A stretch of 64,000 nt of DNA, taken from the NCBI RefSeq assembly GCF_963576675.1, contig NC_088916.1, forward strand, positions 88,367,501 to 88,431,500. Reading direction: 5' to 3'. This DNA comes from Euphorbia lathyris (taxonomy: Eukaryota > Streptophyta > Magnoliopsida > Malpighiales > Euphorbiaceae). This document shows, piece after piece, positions 31,083-42,315 of the stretch; position 1 is the stretch's first letter; every line of letters begins with the position of its first letter. Below the pieces are notes generated by a model, which saw only the letters and a list, made by a program, of their open reading frames with translations, was not told where the DNA came from and did no database searches. Made by a program: the position numbers and the translations under genes.

Positions 31083-33165
31083 TAGTATGTCACGTCCGTG
31101 TCTAAAATTCTAATCTTCGATATAGATTATAATATAATTTTTATAGTGTTAATTAATTACGAATTTAAATATACTTTCGGGTTTAATTTAATGCCTTTAG
31201 GTGTAAATTAAAAGTTTTGGATAAGTTTCATAAAAATTATAGATTAAAAGGGATCAAAATAAATAGTTTACAAATTTAATATTGATTCAATATGTGCACA
31301 AACAAAAACCAATGATTACTTAAACAATTAAATAATTTATAATTTTAGTTTTAACACATGTCATTAAAATTATAAAAGTAAAACATGTGTACACCACTTG
31401 TTTAAAGATTATTACACCATGTATTATAAATTTATTATCTATGGTTTATAAATTAGTCCTTTTGTTGATAAAAAAGGGAGTTTTTAGTTTGAGTGGAAAG
31501 AGATGAAACTTGAGATCAACTTAACAAAACAAATCAAAGATACAATTTGAAACGAAAAGAGGGAGTTTGGGGAAAAATGATTTTTGGCTGTTAACGGATT
31601 ATGTCGATTAATTTACGGTGGTGATCGACGATGACGTTTTGGATTAGCTGTCAACGGATCACATGATTAATTTTCGGTGACCGACGACGATATTTAGGTA
31701 ACGATATTTTAGACTCAAATTATTTTTAAAATTTTATAAGTATGATTTTGAGTAAGTTTAGTTTCAGTAGTTTCTTCAAATTTTAACAGATTTAAATTTA
31801 CGATTAATAATTCATTGACTATGCGTAATTCATATAAATTTTAGATAGTTGTCCTTTAGATTTATCGAAGTAAGTATTAATAGGCTTTTAGCAGCGTCTC
31901 GAGTTTAAGGGTATAATCAATCCAAATTAATTACATCGGTTCAAAATTACTATCTTAGTGATCGAAAATAATCCAAGTAGAGTCGGTATAAATTCGAATA
32001 TAAAATTAGTACAATCGTTTGGAAAGGAATATGAAATTTGTACGGATAGACTCGTAACAGTGTCATAAGTCTAACTGAACCTTCGGTCGGAGTTAACGAT
32101 ATCAGTTTAGTTTACACGTTACAATTTCGGTGACAAATGACAATAGTGCGATAAAAGTTTTTGCTTTAAAATTTAGTTTTAAGTTATTTGATTAATATTT
32201 AAGTGACTTTAAATTGACGAGTTAAAGTAAGATATAAATTAGAAGGACTAGTCTCGATATTTGTTAAACAGAGTCTATATAATTTGAATATGAAAGTTAG
32301 GTACAATAATTTGAAATAGTAAAATAATTTGAACATAAGATTTTGAACACAAATATACTCTTAGTAGTTTAACGAGTCTAAGGGTATTCATAGTTCTAAT
32401 TAACTATGCAGCTTATATTTTTGTTTTGGTTCGCTGACCTAAAATAGTCCGATAAAAATATTTATTAAATGATATTAAATTTTATCGATATAATATTTTC
32501 AGCTATTGAATTCTTAGAGTTCGATTAAATTATGAATCAATGATTTTATATGAAATTTTAATTATTTTAGTTATATTAAAAGATTATTTGATTTTAATGA
32601 TTGTGATTATTTTTGCAAAATTAGTTAATTGATGTCAAATGGTTTTATGGTTATTTGATGTCAAATGGTTTTATGGTTATAGAATAAATTGGAAGTTTTA
32701 TTGTGAAAAGAGATTTCAGTATACTGTGATTTATGATTTTATATATATCCATCTAGAGTAATCCGGACGGGTGGTTTTGATATTTGAAGACCATGTTCAG
32801 TGAGGGACATGGTCTGTGTACACAGTGTAAAGACCTAGTCGGGTATTGGCAGCGAAGTGTGGAGTAAGACCAATACGGGATTAGACAAGGTTAAAGAGAC
32901 GTCTCGACTATGTGATTCTTGATATGTGTGGTTATGGATTGATACATAAGGGGAGAAACTCTAGAATGAATATAATGTTTTATGTTATCGTTTTGATATA
33001 AGGTTTTACGTTTGATTAATTACGAGTGTGATTGATTATGAATTTGGTTTGATAAATCGTTTATTTGATTACGGATTTGATGTGATTTAATTTGAATTGA
33101 TAACATGATTTTTTTAAATTTAAAGTTTCGTATTGTTGAATCGATAGAGTATTCACGTATATATT

Positions 33166-33635
33166 TGATAACTTGCTGGATCCGATTTGATGATCTTCGC
33201 CGTAGTTACCTGCAAAACAGAACCGGAGACAGGATCTCCGGGAAAACTCTCCGACGATCAAGTTAGTTTTTGTAGGAGGGTTGGTAAATTGACAATAGTA
33301 TTGTGGGAAAAATGTGAATGTACCTTTCCCCCTTTGGCCTTAGGGCTTTTTATAAGTGTTCTTAAGTAACCGCCGAGGGCGGTTACCCCTTCCAGGCCAT
33401 GTTCCGAGGGTGGTTACTCCTTTTTAGGTCATGCCCCCTCTCGTGGCTTTCGTGGCAACAAACATGGTATCGTTTGTCCTGAGTGGGAGTTTTAGTGCTC
33501 CATTTAGGAATTCGGGGCGGTTACTCACTTCACCCGCTTCCTCTATTCGGGTCCCATCCCATCTTAGAACATGGATCTAAGTATGGGCTGGGCCCGTGTA
33601 ATGAATTCGGCCCGGTTTGGCTTTGCGGGTCATCA
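33166..33635 (-). repeat. 3' LTR of the Tat-type element
   Basis: 470 bases. It contains a GC-rich 'accgccgagggcggttacccc' fold-back repeated nearby as 'gagggtggttactcc', a likely structured region. Confidence 0.93.
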
Positions 33636-33652
33636 CATGCCTCCCCCTTAGT
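33636..33652 (-). promoter_or_regulatory. Polypurine tract of the Tat-type element
   Basis: On the minus strand AAGGGGGAGGCATG adjoins the 3' LTR, the expected plus-strand primer. Confidence 0.8.
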
Positions 33653-33903
33653 TTGGCAAGAGCCCTTTAGGGTCTTTTTTTATAGGAGACTCTTCGTTTT
33701 TGTCTGGATTTTCAAAATTCAAAAATTGTGACTTTCCCTTTCCCATCGTTTCTTTTCCGGCATCCACCTTTTGTGTCGGTTCTCTTCCGGCATGAACCTT
33801 TTTACGTCCGTTCTTCTCTGTGTCGTCTTTCATATGTAAGTGTTCCTTTCCAGAATTTGTACCTCGCTCGATTCTTTGCTTCTGTTCATTTTCCTTCATC
33901 AAT

Positions 33904-36220
33904 ATGTCGAACCCTGACCTCGACTTCGCACCATTCGACGAAAATTACGTCCGCGAGGTCTCCCATGAGGTCGAGGAGATGGTTGATGAAGCTTCAACCA
34001 GCTCTCCTGGGTCTGATTCTCATCCCGCCGACTTCCTCCACCTGGCGAATACAACCGATGAGGGCCTAGGTTTTGACCCTAAAAAGTTGATTCCGCCACC
34101 TGTCCCAACCCCCCGTTTATTACCGAAGAAGGACAGGTCGGGAAGTCTAGTTTGTCAAGAGACAATTGACGATTTGCGGGAGCAGTATCCTTGGCTCCAA
34201 GGCCTCGAAACCCTTATTCCCGGGGAGGATAAAGGACCGGGCGACTACCCAAAGGGGTATTTCACCATTTTCGTCGCCCAGATCATCTGCGGCTTCACGT
34301 ATCCGCTGGCGGATGAGGTTGCCTCCGTCCTTGGCGGTTACGGAATCGCACCCGGTCAGTTGCATCCCAATGGATGGGCCGATTTAACTCTGGACAAATT
34401 TCTGGCGGATTGTCTGGAGGTTCCCTTCTCGCTCAAAATTTTCTCCAAGGTTCATCATTTCAAAAGTTCGGTGGGGTATTTTACTTTCATCCGTCAGAGC
34501 GGTTACTATGGTTTTGATGAGAAGCTGAACAAAATCCGCGAGTGGGACCGATCTTATTTCTTCATCAAGTTTCACGAAGGGAATCCGAACTTCCTTCGCC
34601 GTTGGGGCTGACCAAATGTAAAGAGTTTGAACTTCGGTTACCCCAGCGAGGAAGAATCCGCTGTGATCAAGTTTTTGAAGGGTACTCCTCCCTTTGTATG
34701 GACATATGATCAGGCTTTCCATATGCTAAGGAGCCGAGTGGCGATTGCCTATCGCGAGGGGGATCACGTTGTCTATATCCCTTATCGCGTTTTTGTACAA
34801 GGTACTTTTTATTTCCAAGTTGATGATTTCTTTTAACCCTTTGCAGGGGTGATCCTTTATCTCAACTCGCTGCAGATCGGGAGGCTAAAGCCCTAGCGAG
34901 AAGGAAGAGGCGAATGGAGGGAAACACTTCAGTCGCAGGGGCGATTACTTCTATCGAGGCGGCTTCTCCCGCAAGGGCCTCCGTTTCACAAGGTCCAGCT
35001 TCTGCTTCCGAGGACCTTCCCTTAACTAGGAAGCGGAAGAATACTGCGGATACAGAGTCTTCTAGTTCCAGAAAGAAAAACGCTTCTGTGTCCCTCACTG
35101 TTGGCGGTACACCTGTATCCGCCTCGTCCAAAGGAAAAAGCAGTACACCAATCCACGAGGTATATTGATCTATTCCCCTTTTTTATGTTGTTAATTTTTC
35201 CTTAAGAGTTATCTGCTGTTCTCCTGATCTTTCTCCTTATGCATTCGCAGCCAATTCCCGATATCAGCGGGTGGTGGACTAGGACCTTTGGCATGGCTGT
35301 GAGCTTCTCGTGTAGGGACATTGTTTCTTCCATATGCAATGTCCGTCGGCGACTCCCCTCTGCTTCCCGCGTGCGAGAGCAAGTGCCGCTTCCTACTGCT
35401 ATGGAGGGGATTGAGAAGCGGGCCATAGAGGTATATTGTTACTTGTGATATTCTCTTTCAAGGATCTTGCATTTGTAGTAACCGCACATTTCTATCCGCT
35501 CTTATTATCTGCGAATCATCTTTTATGCAGATTATTAACTTCGCGGAGGGTGCTCTCCTAAGGGACGCTGAACGCGCTAAAGAGTTGGAGAACCTTGGTA
35601 CTGAATTGGCGACTCAGAAGTCGCTTTATGATGATGTCCAAGGGAAGGTAAAGGCTCTTGAAGGCGCTTGTCAGAAGGTTATGAGCGAGAAGGAGGAAGC
35701 TCTCAGATCCCTCCAGGCTAAGTCCAACGAGCTGCAAAAGGTCCTTGATGATCTAAATTCATCCAAGGAGGCTCTGGAGATGCAAAAGAAGAAAGCTGAG
35801 GAGATTCTAGCCGAAGATGGTGCTCGCATCTATTGGTATGGGGAGCGAATTCATGCTGCTTATGAGCATGGGCATCGAGATCGAGTACTTAGCCGCCCCA
35901 AGGTTCCCATCCCCGAAAAGGATCTAACTAAGAAGTGGGACAAGCTGGAAGCCGAGGATGCTGATATGGATGAGGTACTCTTCTTAGATTGGCAGAGTTT
36001 TCAGAACCCTCTAATTAGCTGCGAGATCCCTACTCAGAACGCGGAAAAAGAGGCACCACAAGACCTTTCTCAGCCTGAGCAAGAGGTACCGCCCTCTGAA
36101 GCGGTTACTGATTCGAGGGTTGAGGATTTGCTTGAAGCAGATCCGCCCACTGGAGGAGATGAGGGAGCCGCTGAAGGCGAGGAGGGCCATAGGGGTGAAG
36201 GAGAGGAAGCTGTAGCATAG
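33904..36220 (+). pseudogene. Antisense spliced gene of the Tat element ('putative gypsy type transposon' protein)
   Basis: Plus strand, opposite to gag-pol. Four exons fit canonical GT-AG introns: 33904-34801, 34847-35159, 35251-35430 and 35531-36220 (introns of 45, 91 and 100 bases). The last two junctions keep phase exactly. Exon 1 starts MSNPDLDFAPFDENY and holds a domain with LREQYPWLQGLE, PKGYFTIFVAQIICGF and HPNGWADL, matching the plant family annotated as putative gypsy-type transposon (Transposase_28, as I recall it). Exon 2 is Ser/Lys-rich with RKRKNTADTESSSSRKK, a possible nuclear signal. Exon 4 is a coiled coil followed by a Glu-rich tail ending EEAVA. One in-frame TGA at 34609-34611 and a one-base phase problem at intron 1 break it. 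Its function is unknown; antisense frames of this kind are known from Tat elements. Confidence 0.82.
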
Positions 36221-36489
36221 TTTGATTTATATCTGGACTGTTGTATGTAACAAACTGCCCGTATATATATATTTTCTTTTGCTTGCCGCTTTACCTATAC
36301 GTGCGATTGTTGCTTTATTCCTTATTTCCCTTTGTTTTCATACGTGACCCTTGCCCTTTTGCCGACTCCATATTTGTATTTCCTCGTAGTTTAGTTTCGT
36401 TTCCGCTAGGGTGGCCAGACCCTTTTTGCAATTTTTTGAGTACTCGTTAATTCGCTTAATTTTATGCCTTATCTTATAATTTTTCTTTC

Positions 36490-36700
36490 GAAAATAATAT
36501 AATCATAAGGTTAATCATAAGGTTTTGCGAGTGATGCGTAATCATGCATCCGCCTTTTTTTAAGAGGCAACACATTTATGTGTTTTTAAGTTCAACCATA
36601 AGGTTTTTGCGAGTGATGCGTAATCATGCATCCGCCTTTCTTAATAGGCAACACATTTATGTGTTTTTAAGTTTAACCATAAGGTTTTTGCGCGATTTAC
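36490..36700. repeat. Tandem repeat, about 86-base unit
   Basis: The phrase 'gcgagtgatgcgtaatcatgc' then 'aacacatttatgtgtttttaag' occurs twice in full (36528-36590 and 36610-36670) and again in part. It lies between the antisense gene and the integrase end, where Tat elements often carry tandem arrays. Confidence 0.8.
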
Positions 36701-36924
36701 CCGCCTTTTGTTTGTAGATAACACACTGAAGTGGTTGTCCTAAAAAGGATCCGCACTCAAACGCCGTATGCAACAATTGAACATCTTTATTGATAAAAGA
36801 AAAGACTTTTTGTTACATTGGTATATGAAATGTGCGGGATCAAAGCCTCATTAAAACCTTTTATCAGAAAACCCAGTGGGAAAAAACTCATAAAAGGAAA
36901 AAGAGTACTCGTCATTTCCCTGAA

Positions 36925-38064
36925 CTACCCGGCCCGTTTATATAGGCGCAGATTTTCTAGATTCCAGGTGCGCGGGAGCTTTTTTCCTCTCATTTCTTCT
37001 ATTTCAAAAGTTGATGGTCCCAGCTTCTTGGATACTCTGTATGGTCCGATCCAGTTGACGCCTAATTTGCCTTTGCCATCTCTGGATTGTATTTTGTCCG
37101 CTTTTTTCAAGACCAAGTCGTTCTCGTTGATTATCACTTTTCGCACCCTGCTGTCATGATATTTCTTGATTCTATTGCGGTACACTGCCATTCGCATGTA
37201 AGCTTTTTCTCTTCGTTCTTCAACAGAATCCAATGCATCTCTAATGTTGATAGGATTTTGTGTGTCGCAATAATAAATTATTCGATCTGTAGGCGACTTG
37301 ATTTCAACAGGTAGGACTACTTCGGCTCCATAAACCAGCGAGAAAGGTGTTTCGCCAGTTGCTGCTTTTACAGAAGTTCTGTATGCCCATAACATATGGG
37401 GTATCTCATCCGCCCAACCTGTTTTTTTATCACCTAGCCGCTTCTTGATACCTTGAATCATGGCCCTGTTGGTAACCTCTGTCATACCATTCGATTGGGG
37501 ATGGTTTACGGAAGAAAAATGATTCTTGATCCCCATGCTTTCGCAGTATGCTTTGAACTTGACACGGTTGAACTGGGTGCCGTTGTCAGTTATAAGCTTT
37601 TGCGGGATTCCAAATCGCATGATAATGTTCTCTCGTAAGAACTCGATCATTCGTTCAGGTGTTTGAGCGGTTACTGCCTCCGCTTCTACCCATTTGCTGA
37701 AGTGGTCAACTGCGACTACCAAGTACTTCCTTTTCTTTGTCGTTTCTGGGAATGGACCCACTATATCGATTCCCCATGTTGCGAATGGCCATGCCGTCAT
37801 TATAGAGATTTGTTCGGCTCCGGGAACGTGCTTTTCATTCGCATGGATTTGACAGTTGTGACATTCCGCTACCATCTTCTGGGAATCCTCCATCACCTTT
37901 GGCCAATAGTATCCCATTAACTTGACCTTTCTTGCCAACGCCGCGGATGCTTCATGTGCGCCGCACATTCCTTCATGGAGTTCTCGCAGTACGTAGTCTC
38001 CTTCATTGCGGCTAACACATTTCAACCATTGACCATTCCATTAATCGGCCGGATGCATCAGGTT
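36925..38064 (-). CDS. Tat integrase domain (open part of broken polyprotein)
   Basis: The open frame 38025-36925 (366 residues) begins inside a finger (CHNCQIHANEKH) and carries the integrase core: TWGIDIVGPFPET, LITDNGTQFN and NHPQSNGMTEVTNRA supply the D-D-E residues. The C-terminal part has PYRVSKKLGPSTFEIE. It ends with TAG near 36925. The frame is open but has no promoter or start of its own; in an intact element it would be the end of Pol. Residues around the Glu (GMTEVTNR) differ slightly from the usual pattern. Upstream, the frame is cut at 38040 by a stop. Confidence 0.88.
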
Positions 38065-38065
38065 T

Positions 38066-39185
38066 CTACAGTACCTTCCGCATTGGAATTCCAGTTCTCA
38101 CAATGATAGTATGCACCTGAAAGTATGGTTTTAGCCTAGCCGCCGTGGTTATCACCGCGAGAGCCATTTTGTCCAACTTCGAATACCGAAGTTCTGCATC
38201 CTTCAAGACCTTGCTCACATAGTACACTGGATATTGTTGGCCCTCTTCTTCTCGCACCATTACAGTGCATATCGCCATACTGGTGACGGATACGTAAAGA
38301 AATAAATCTTCTCCGTCCTCCGGCCTGCTCATTAAGGGCGGATAGCATAGCAGTCGCTTTATACCCTCAAATGCCTCTTGACAATCCGGCGTCCATGCAA
38401 AGGACTTAGATTTTTTGATGGCATTGTAGAAAGGTAGACATCTTCTAGCCGAGCATGATATGAATCGCCCTAATGCCACCAACCGCCCATTTAGTCTTTG
38501 TACTTCTCTTATGTTCCTTGGAGTTTTCATCTCCATTACTGCTTTAACCTTCTCAGGATTCGCCTCAACTCCCTTGCCACTAACAATGAAACCCAGGAAT
38601 TTTCCTGCCCTTACTCCGAACGTGCATTTTTCTGGGTTCAACTTGAGGCCATATTTGATTAGCACTTCCAGGATTTCTTTGATATCCTGCGGGTGGTCTC
38701 GCATCTTCTTGCTTTTGATGATCATGTCATCTACGTAGATTGAGAAGTTCTCGCCTGACTTGTCTGAAAATATCTTGTTCATCATCCTCTGGTATGTTGC
38801 TCCTGCGTTTTTCAATCCGAAGGGCATCACCTTGAAGCAATAAGTCGCCTGATGAGTTATGAATGATGTTTTGATTTCATCCGCCTTCTCTATGGGTATC
38901 TGGTGGTAACTGGATTTCACGTCGGTGAACGATAAAGCTTCAAATCCTGTAGTTCCATCTACCAATATATCAATGTTAGGTAGCGGATACATATCCTTCG
39001 GACAAGCTTTATTCAGATCCTTGAAGTCGACACACATTCTGTACGTTCCATTTGGCTTTTTGACTAGCACCACATTGGCTAGCCACTCCGGATAGGTGAC
39101 TTCTCGAATTGCATCTGATTTTAGCAAATCCGCCACAGCTTTTTCAATCGCCTTCTGCCGCTCTGGAGTGTGTCCTCTCTTTTCT
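38066..39185 (-). pseudogene. Tat reverse transcriptase with truncated RNase H
   Basis: The frame 39136-38066 covers RT: WLANVVLVKKPNGTYRMCVD, DKSGENFSIYVDDMIIKSKK (intact YVDD active site) and GKFLGFIVSGKG. RNase H begins (PVYYVSKVLKDAE) but stops at MRKVL. The rest of RNase H and the linker to the integrase finger are missing, a deletion I judge to be several hundred bases relative to family members. A frameshift near 39180 separates this frame from the upstream gag-protease frame; the two overlap at 39121-39136. Confidence 0.88.
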
Positions 39186-41082
39186 GTCGCACTGGGGTTG
39201 CACCTTTGTCCACATTCAAACGATGGGTTGCTATATCTGGACTTATCCCTTTCAGCACTTCATTTGGAGCGGCGAATGCCGACTCGCATTGGATCAACAC
39301 CTCGGTAATGGCTTTCTTCATTTCCTCGGGGAGTCCTGCCGCTATTCGTACATTCTTGTCATTTGAGATGGCGAATAGTTCTGTTTCTCCTAATGCTTCT
39401 GCCGGCAACTTCTCATCAACTTTATCCTCTTCACCTGGCTTTGGTTCAAGTGACAATGTATAGGCTTGTTGAGATACAAGTTGATCACCTTCAACTATGA
39501 CTCGCCCTTGGTGTGTTGGCAAATGTAATGTCAAGTGCTTCATTGAGATGAGCGATTCCGTTTCCGATAGGAACGGACGCCCCAGAATTATGTTGTAGGC
39601 CAACGGGAGATCAACAATTGCGAATTCTAGATCACCTCGCCATTTTAGATTCTTATCGCCCATTTCTGCTTCCAACACCACTTGTCCACTTGTTTGAGAC
39701 GATTGACCTCCAAAACCAGTTACATCCATGAATGTATGTTCCACTCGCTCGTCATTAATTCCCAACTTGTTGAATGCAGTCCGAGTAATAACATTACAAG
39801 AACTGCCAGTATCAATAAGGACCCGCTTGACGTCCCATCCTTCTACAGCCATCGTAATCACCAAAGCATCCGCATGCGGCTCCGTGATTCGCGCAAATGA
39901 GTAATTGAGGGCATCCCCCCTATGCGTGTTGCTTTTTCGCTGTTCACGGCGTGCCCTTTTTGTTGGCGGCTCATAGATCCCGCCAGCTATCATGTTTATC
40001 ACCCCTTTCTTCTGTTTCTTTTCCGGCCTTGCTTCTCCCTCATGCAGGAGCGTTGTTTTCTCATCAATCGTTTCTTTTCTTACGAATTGGCCTAGCTTGC
40101 CCCTCTTAATCAGCTTTTCTATTTCCTTCTTCAGTTCATAGCAATCGTTCATGTCATGGCCGTTCAATCTGTGGAACCTGCAATATTTGTTAGGATATCG
40201 CCCCAAACTAGTTCGGCCTTTCGCCTCGGGGAACCGCACATCCTTCTTCAGGGGGTTCTTTTCGATCCAAAGTAACACCTCCTGGCGAGTCGTATTCAAT
40301 GGTGTTTGATATCCTCCCCCTTGAAAGGAGCGATCGCCTCTGCGAACAAAATTACCCTTGGACTGGGTCTGGCGTCGATTGTCCGAAGTGGATCTAGCAG
40401 CATCTCTCTCCCTCCGGGTTTGAGCTCTATGTTCTCTGTTGACATCGTCCACTTCCATGAATTCCTTTGCTATCTTCATGAGTTCAGCCACTATGCGCGG
40501 CGTGTTGCGGATGATTTCCTCCCGCATGCTCCAATCCGTGGTTCCATCCGCCATGATGTTGCGGATGCTCACGATATCCGGGTTCTGCAACCGTACCAGA
40601 ATATCGTTGAATGCGACAAAAAATTCCCTTAGGGAATTATAGTTCCTCTGTTTGATCTCCTTCAGCTGCCTATCCGTCACATCTGCCGCTTTACAGCCCA
40701 CGAACTTGGCACAGAAATCACGACTGTATTGATTCCAGTTGTGAATAGATTCAGCAGGTAAAGACCGAAACCAATCAGATGCCGCTCCGCCCAAAGTGGT
40801 CGAGAATAATCTGCAAATTATACTTTCACTCGCTCCCGCAACATCCATTAATTCTCTGTAGTTCCTGACATGAGCCTCAGGATCAGAATTAGGATCCCCA
40901 TAATATTTAGGTATCGCCGGGGCCTTTATCCTGTGATCTGGTATAAATTCTCGCAACGACGGAGCAAAAGGCGAATCACTCTGCACCTCTGCTCTCGCCC
41001 TAGGCGTGTACCCCATTCGCTCCATCATGTTCCGTAGTTGATCTTCCAACTCAAGATTGGGTATTCGCCGAACCTCTTCCAT
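39121..41082 (-). CDS. Tat gag-protease open frame (653 residues)
   Basis: The frame starts MEEVRRIPNLELEDQLRNMM. The gag capsid region has PKYYGDPNSDPEAHVRNYRE and GGAASDWFRSLP; a zinc-finger-like YCRFHRLNGHDMNDCYELK motif follows, as in Tat gag. The aspartic protease has VLIDTGSSCNVI (catalytic DTG) and YNIILGRPFL. The end, after CESAFAAPNEVLKGI, is out of frame with RT because of a shift near 39180, and the frame terminates at RRLKKLWRIC. Gag and protease would be intact if translated. The short frame 41652-41089 lies just upstream. Confidence 0.88.
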   Translation of the reverse strand: MEEVRRIPNLELEDQLRNMMERMGYTPRARAEVQSDSPFAPSLREFIPDHRIKAPAIPKYYGDPNSDPEAHVRNYRELMDVAGASESIICRLFSTTLGGAASDWFRSLPAESIHNWNQYSRDFCAKFVGCKAADVTDRQLKEIKQRNYNSLREFFVAFNDILVRLQNPDIVSIRNIMADGTTDWSMREEIIRNTPRIVAELMKIAKEFMEVDDVNREHRAQTRRERDAARSTSDNRRQTQSKGNFVRRGDRSFQGGGYQTPLNTTRQEVLLWIEKNPLKKDVRFPEAKGRTSLGRYPNKYCRFHRLNGHDMNDCYELKKEIEKLIKRGKLGQFVRKETIDEKTTLLHEGEARPEKKQKKGVINMIAGGIYEPPTKRARREQRKSNTHRGDALNYSFARITEPHADALVITMAVEGWDVKRVLIDTGSSCNVITRTAFNKLGINDERVEHTFMDVTGFGGQSSQTSGQVVLEAEMGDKNLKWRGDLEFAIVDLPLAYNIILGRPFLSETESLISMKHLTLHLPTHQGRVIVEGDQLVSQQAYTLSLEPKPGEEDKVDEKLPAEALGETELFAISNDKNVRIAAGLPEEMKKAITEVLIQCESAFAAPNEVLKGISPDIATHRLNVDKGATPVRQKREDTLQSGRRRLKKLWRIC

Positions 41083-41088
41083 CCGCTA

Positions 41089-41652
41089 CTAGTGAACTCT
41101 AGGTGGCATCCACCCACCAATTGATGTTGAGATTTGTTCTCGCCGTGGTTCTAGCCATCGTCCGGTTATAGGATCAAAGTTCCAAGTGTGCTCCTGCCCA
41201 AACGTATTCGCCCCAGACGCCATTAATTCTGAATGCCCGTTAACCAAGGGTTCCGTGTGTTGTAGTGGAAGGATTCCTGGCATTCCCGATGTCGGTTGGG
41301 ATGTTTGCCAGGTCGGATGGATCGTCATACTAGGATCGTGGTACGAGTAGTTGCTTGGATGGCTGCGTGGGTTCATGCGACTACTCTGACCTATCTGGGT
41401 TAGCTCTCGAGATGGCTGCGGAAGCGCAGATATGGCGGCAGTAGTCGATGGTTGTGTGGAGACAACAACAGGTTGTTGAGGAGCAGCCGCCACAGCGGTA
41501 TTATGATCGGCCATTGCGGTTAACAAACTAATCATTCGATCCCCCGCCGCTTGGCTCATATTTGAAGCCAAGACTTGTCCTGCCATTTGTACGAAATCGC
41601 TATTGGACATCTCCATTTCATTTTGCACTTGAACCTCCAATAAGGGACTCAA
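41089..41652 (-). CDS. N-terminal gag-leader frame of the Tat element
   Basis: A 187-residue frame (MSPLLEVQVQNEMEMSNSDF) rich in Gln, Ser and Pro, with ASGANTFGQEHTWNFDP near its end. It stops six bases before the start of the main gag frame and is in phase with it apart from the stop (TAG) at 41089-41091. In related elements the low-complexity gag leader is continuous with the capsid region, so this stop may be a single nonsense change. No domain is recognised. Confidence 0.65.
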   Translation of the reverse strand: MSPLLEVQVQNEMEMSNSDFVQMAGQVLASNMSQAAGDRMISLLTAMADHNTAVAAAPQQPVVVSTQPSTTAAISALPQPSRELTQIGQSSRMNPRSHPSNYSYHDPSMTIHPTWQTSQPTSGMPGILPLQHTEPLVNGHSELMASGANTFGQEHTWNFDPITGRWLEPRREQISTSIGGWMPPRVH

Positions 41653-41825
41653 TTGTACCGAAGGGCTTTACGAGCTAGGCACCACAGGCTGCGTACTTGC
41701 AGGTTGCGAATTCGCAACCCGTGGACCCCTTGAGTTCATACTAGTGGATCTGGTTGTAACGCCGGTCGTTCGTGATGGTTCTGACATGTTCTTTGTGTAC
41801 CTTTAACCAAATGTTGGTAAAAAAG

Positions 41826-41843
41826 GTCCACGTTCACCGCACC
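41826..41843 (-). promoter_or_regulatory. Primer-binding site of the Tat element
   Basis: On the minus strand TGGTGCGGTGAACGTGG follows the 5' LTR after one base. It is complementary to a tRNA 3' end of the form CACCGCACCA; I cannot say with certainty which tRNA. Confidence 0.7.
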
Positions 41844-41844
41844 A

Positions 41845-42315
41845 ATGATAACTTGCTGGATCCGATTTGATGATCTCCGCCGTAGTTACCTGCAAAACAG
41901 AACCGGAGACAGGATCTCCGGGAAAATTCTCCGACGATCAAGTCAGTTTTTGTAGGAGGGTTGGTAAATTGACAATAGTATTGTGGGAAAAATGTGAATG
42001 TACCTTTCCCCCTTTGGCCTTAGGGCTTTTTATAAGTGTTCTTAAGTAACCGCCGAGGGCGGTTACCCCTTCCAGGCCATGTTCCGAGGGCGGTTACTCC
42101 TTTTTAGGTCATGCCCCCTCTCGTGGCTTTCGTGGCAACAAACGTGGTATCGTTTGTCCTGAGTGGGAGTTTTAGTGCTCCATTTAGGAATTCGGGGCGG
42201 TTACGCACTTCACCCGCTTCCTCTATTCGGGTCCCATCCCATCTTAGACCATGGATCTAAGTATGGGCTGGGCCCGTGTAATGAATTCGGCCCGATTTGG
42301 CTTCGCGGGTCATCA
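41845..42315 (-). repeat. 5' LTR of the Tat-type element
   Basis: 471 bases, about 98% identical by eye to 33166-33635. Followed by the ATATT duplication and then the rest of the host LTR. Confidence 0.93.

Larger units (their letters stand above)
33166..42315 (-). mobile_element. Full-length Ty3/gypsy Tat-type retrotransposon
   Basis: LTRs of 470 and 471 bases (33166-33635, 41845-42315) start TGATAACTTGC and end GGGTCATCA. They are flanked by ATATT on both sides (33161-33165, 42316-42320). They differ at about nine or ten positions that I could see (about 2%). The element reads on the minus strand: primer site, gag, protease, RT, truncated RNase H, integrase, then a long 3' region with an antisense gene on the plus strand, and a polypurine tract. 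The size order and the antisense gene agree with the Tat lineage. A frameshift and a deletion make it non-autonomous. Confidence 0.93.
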
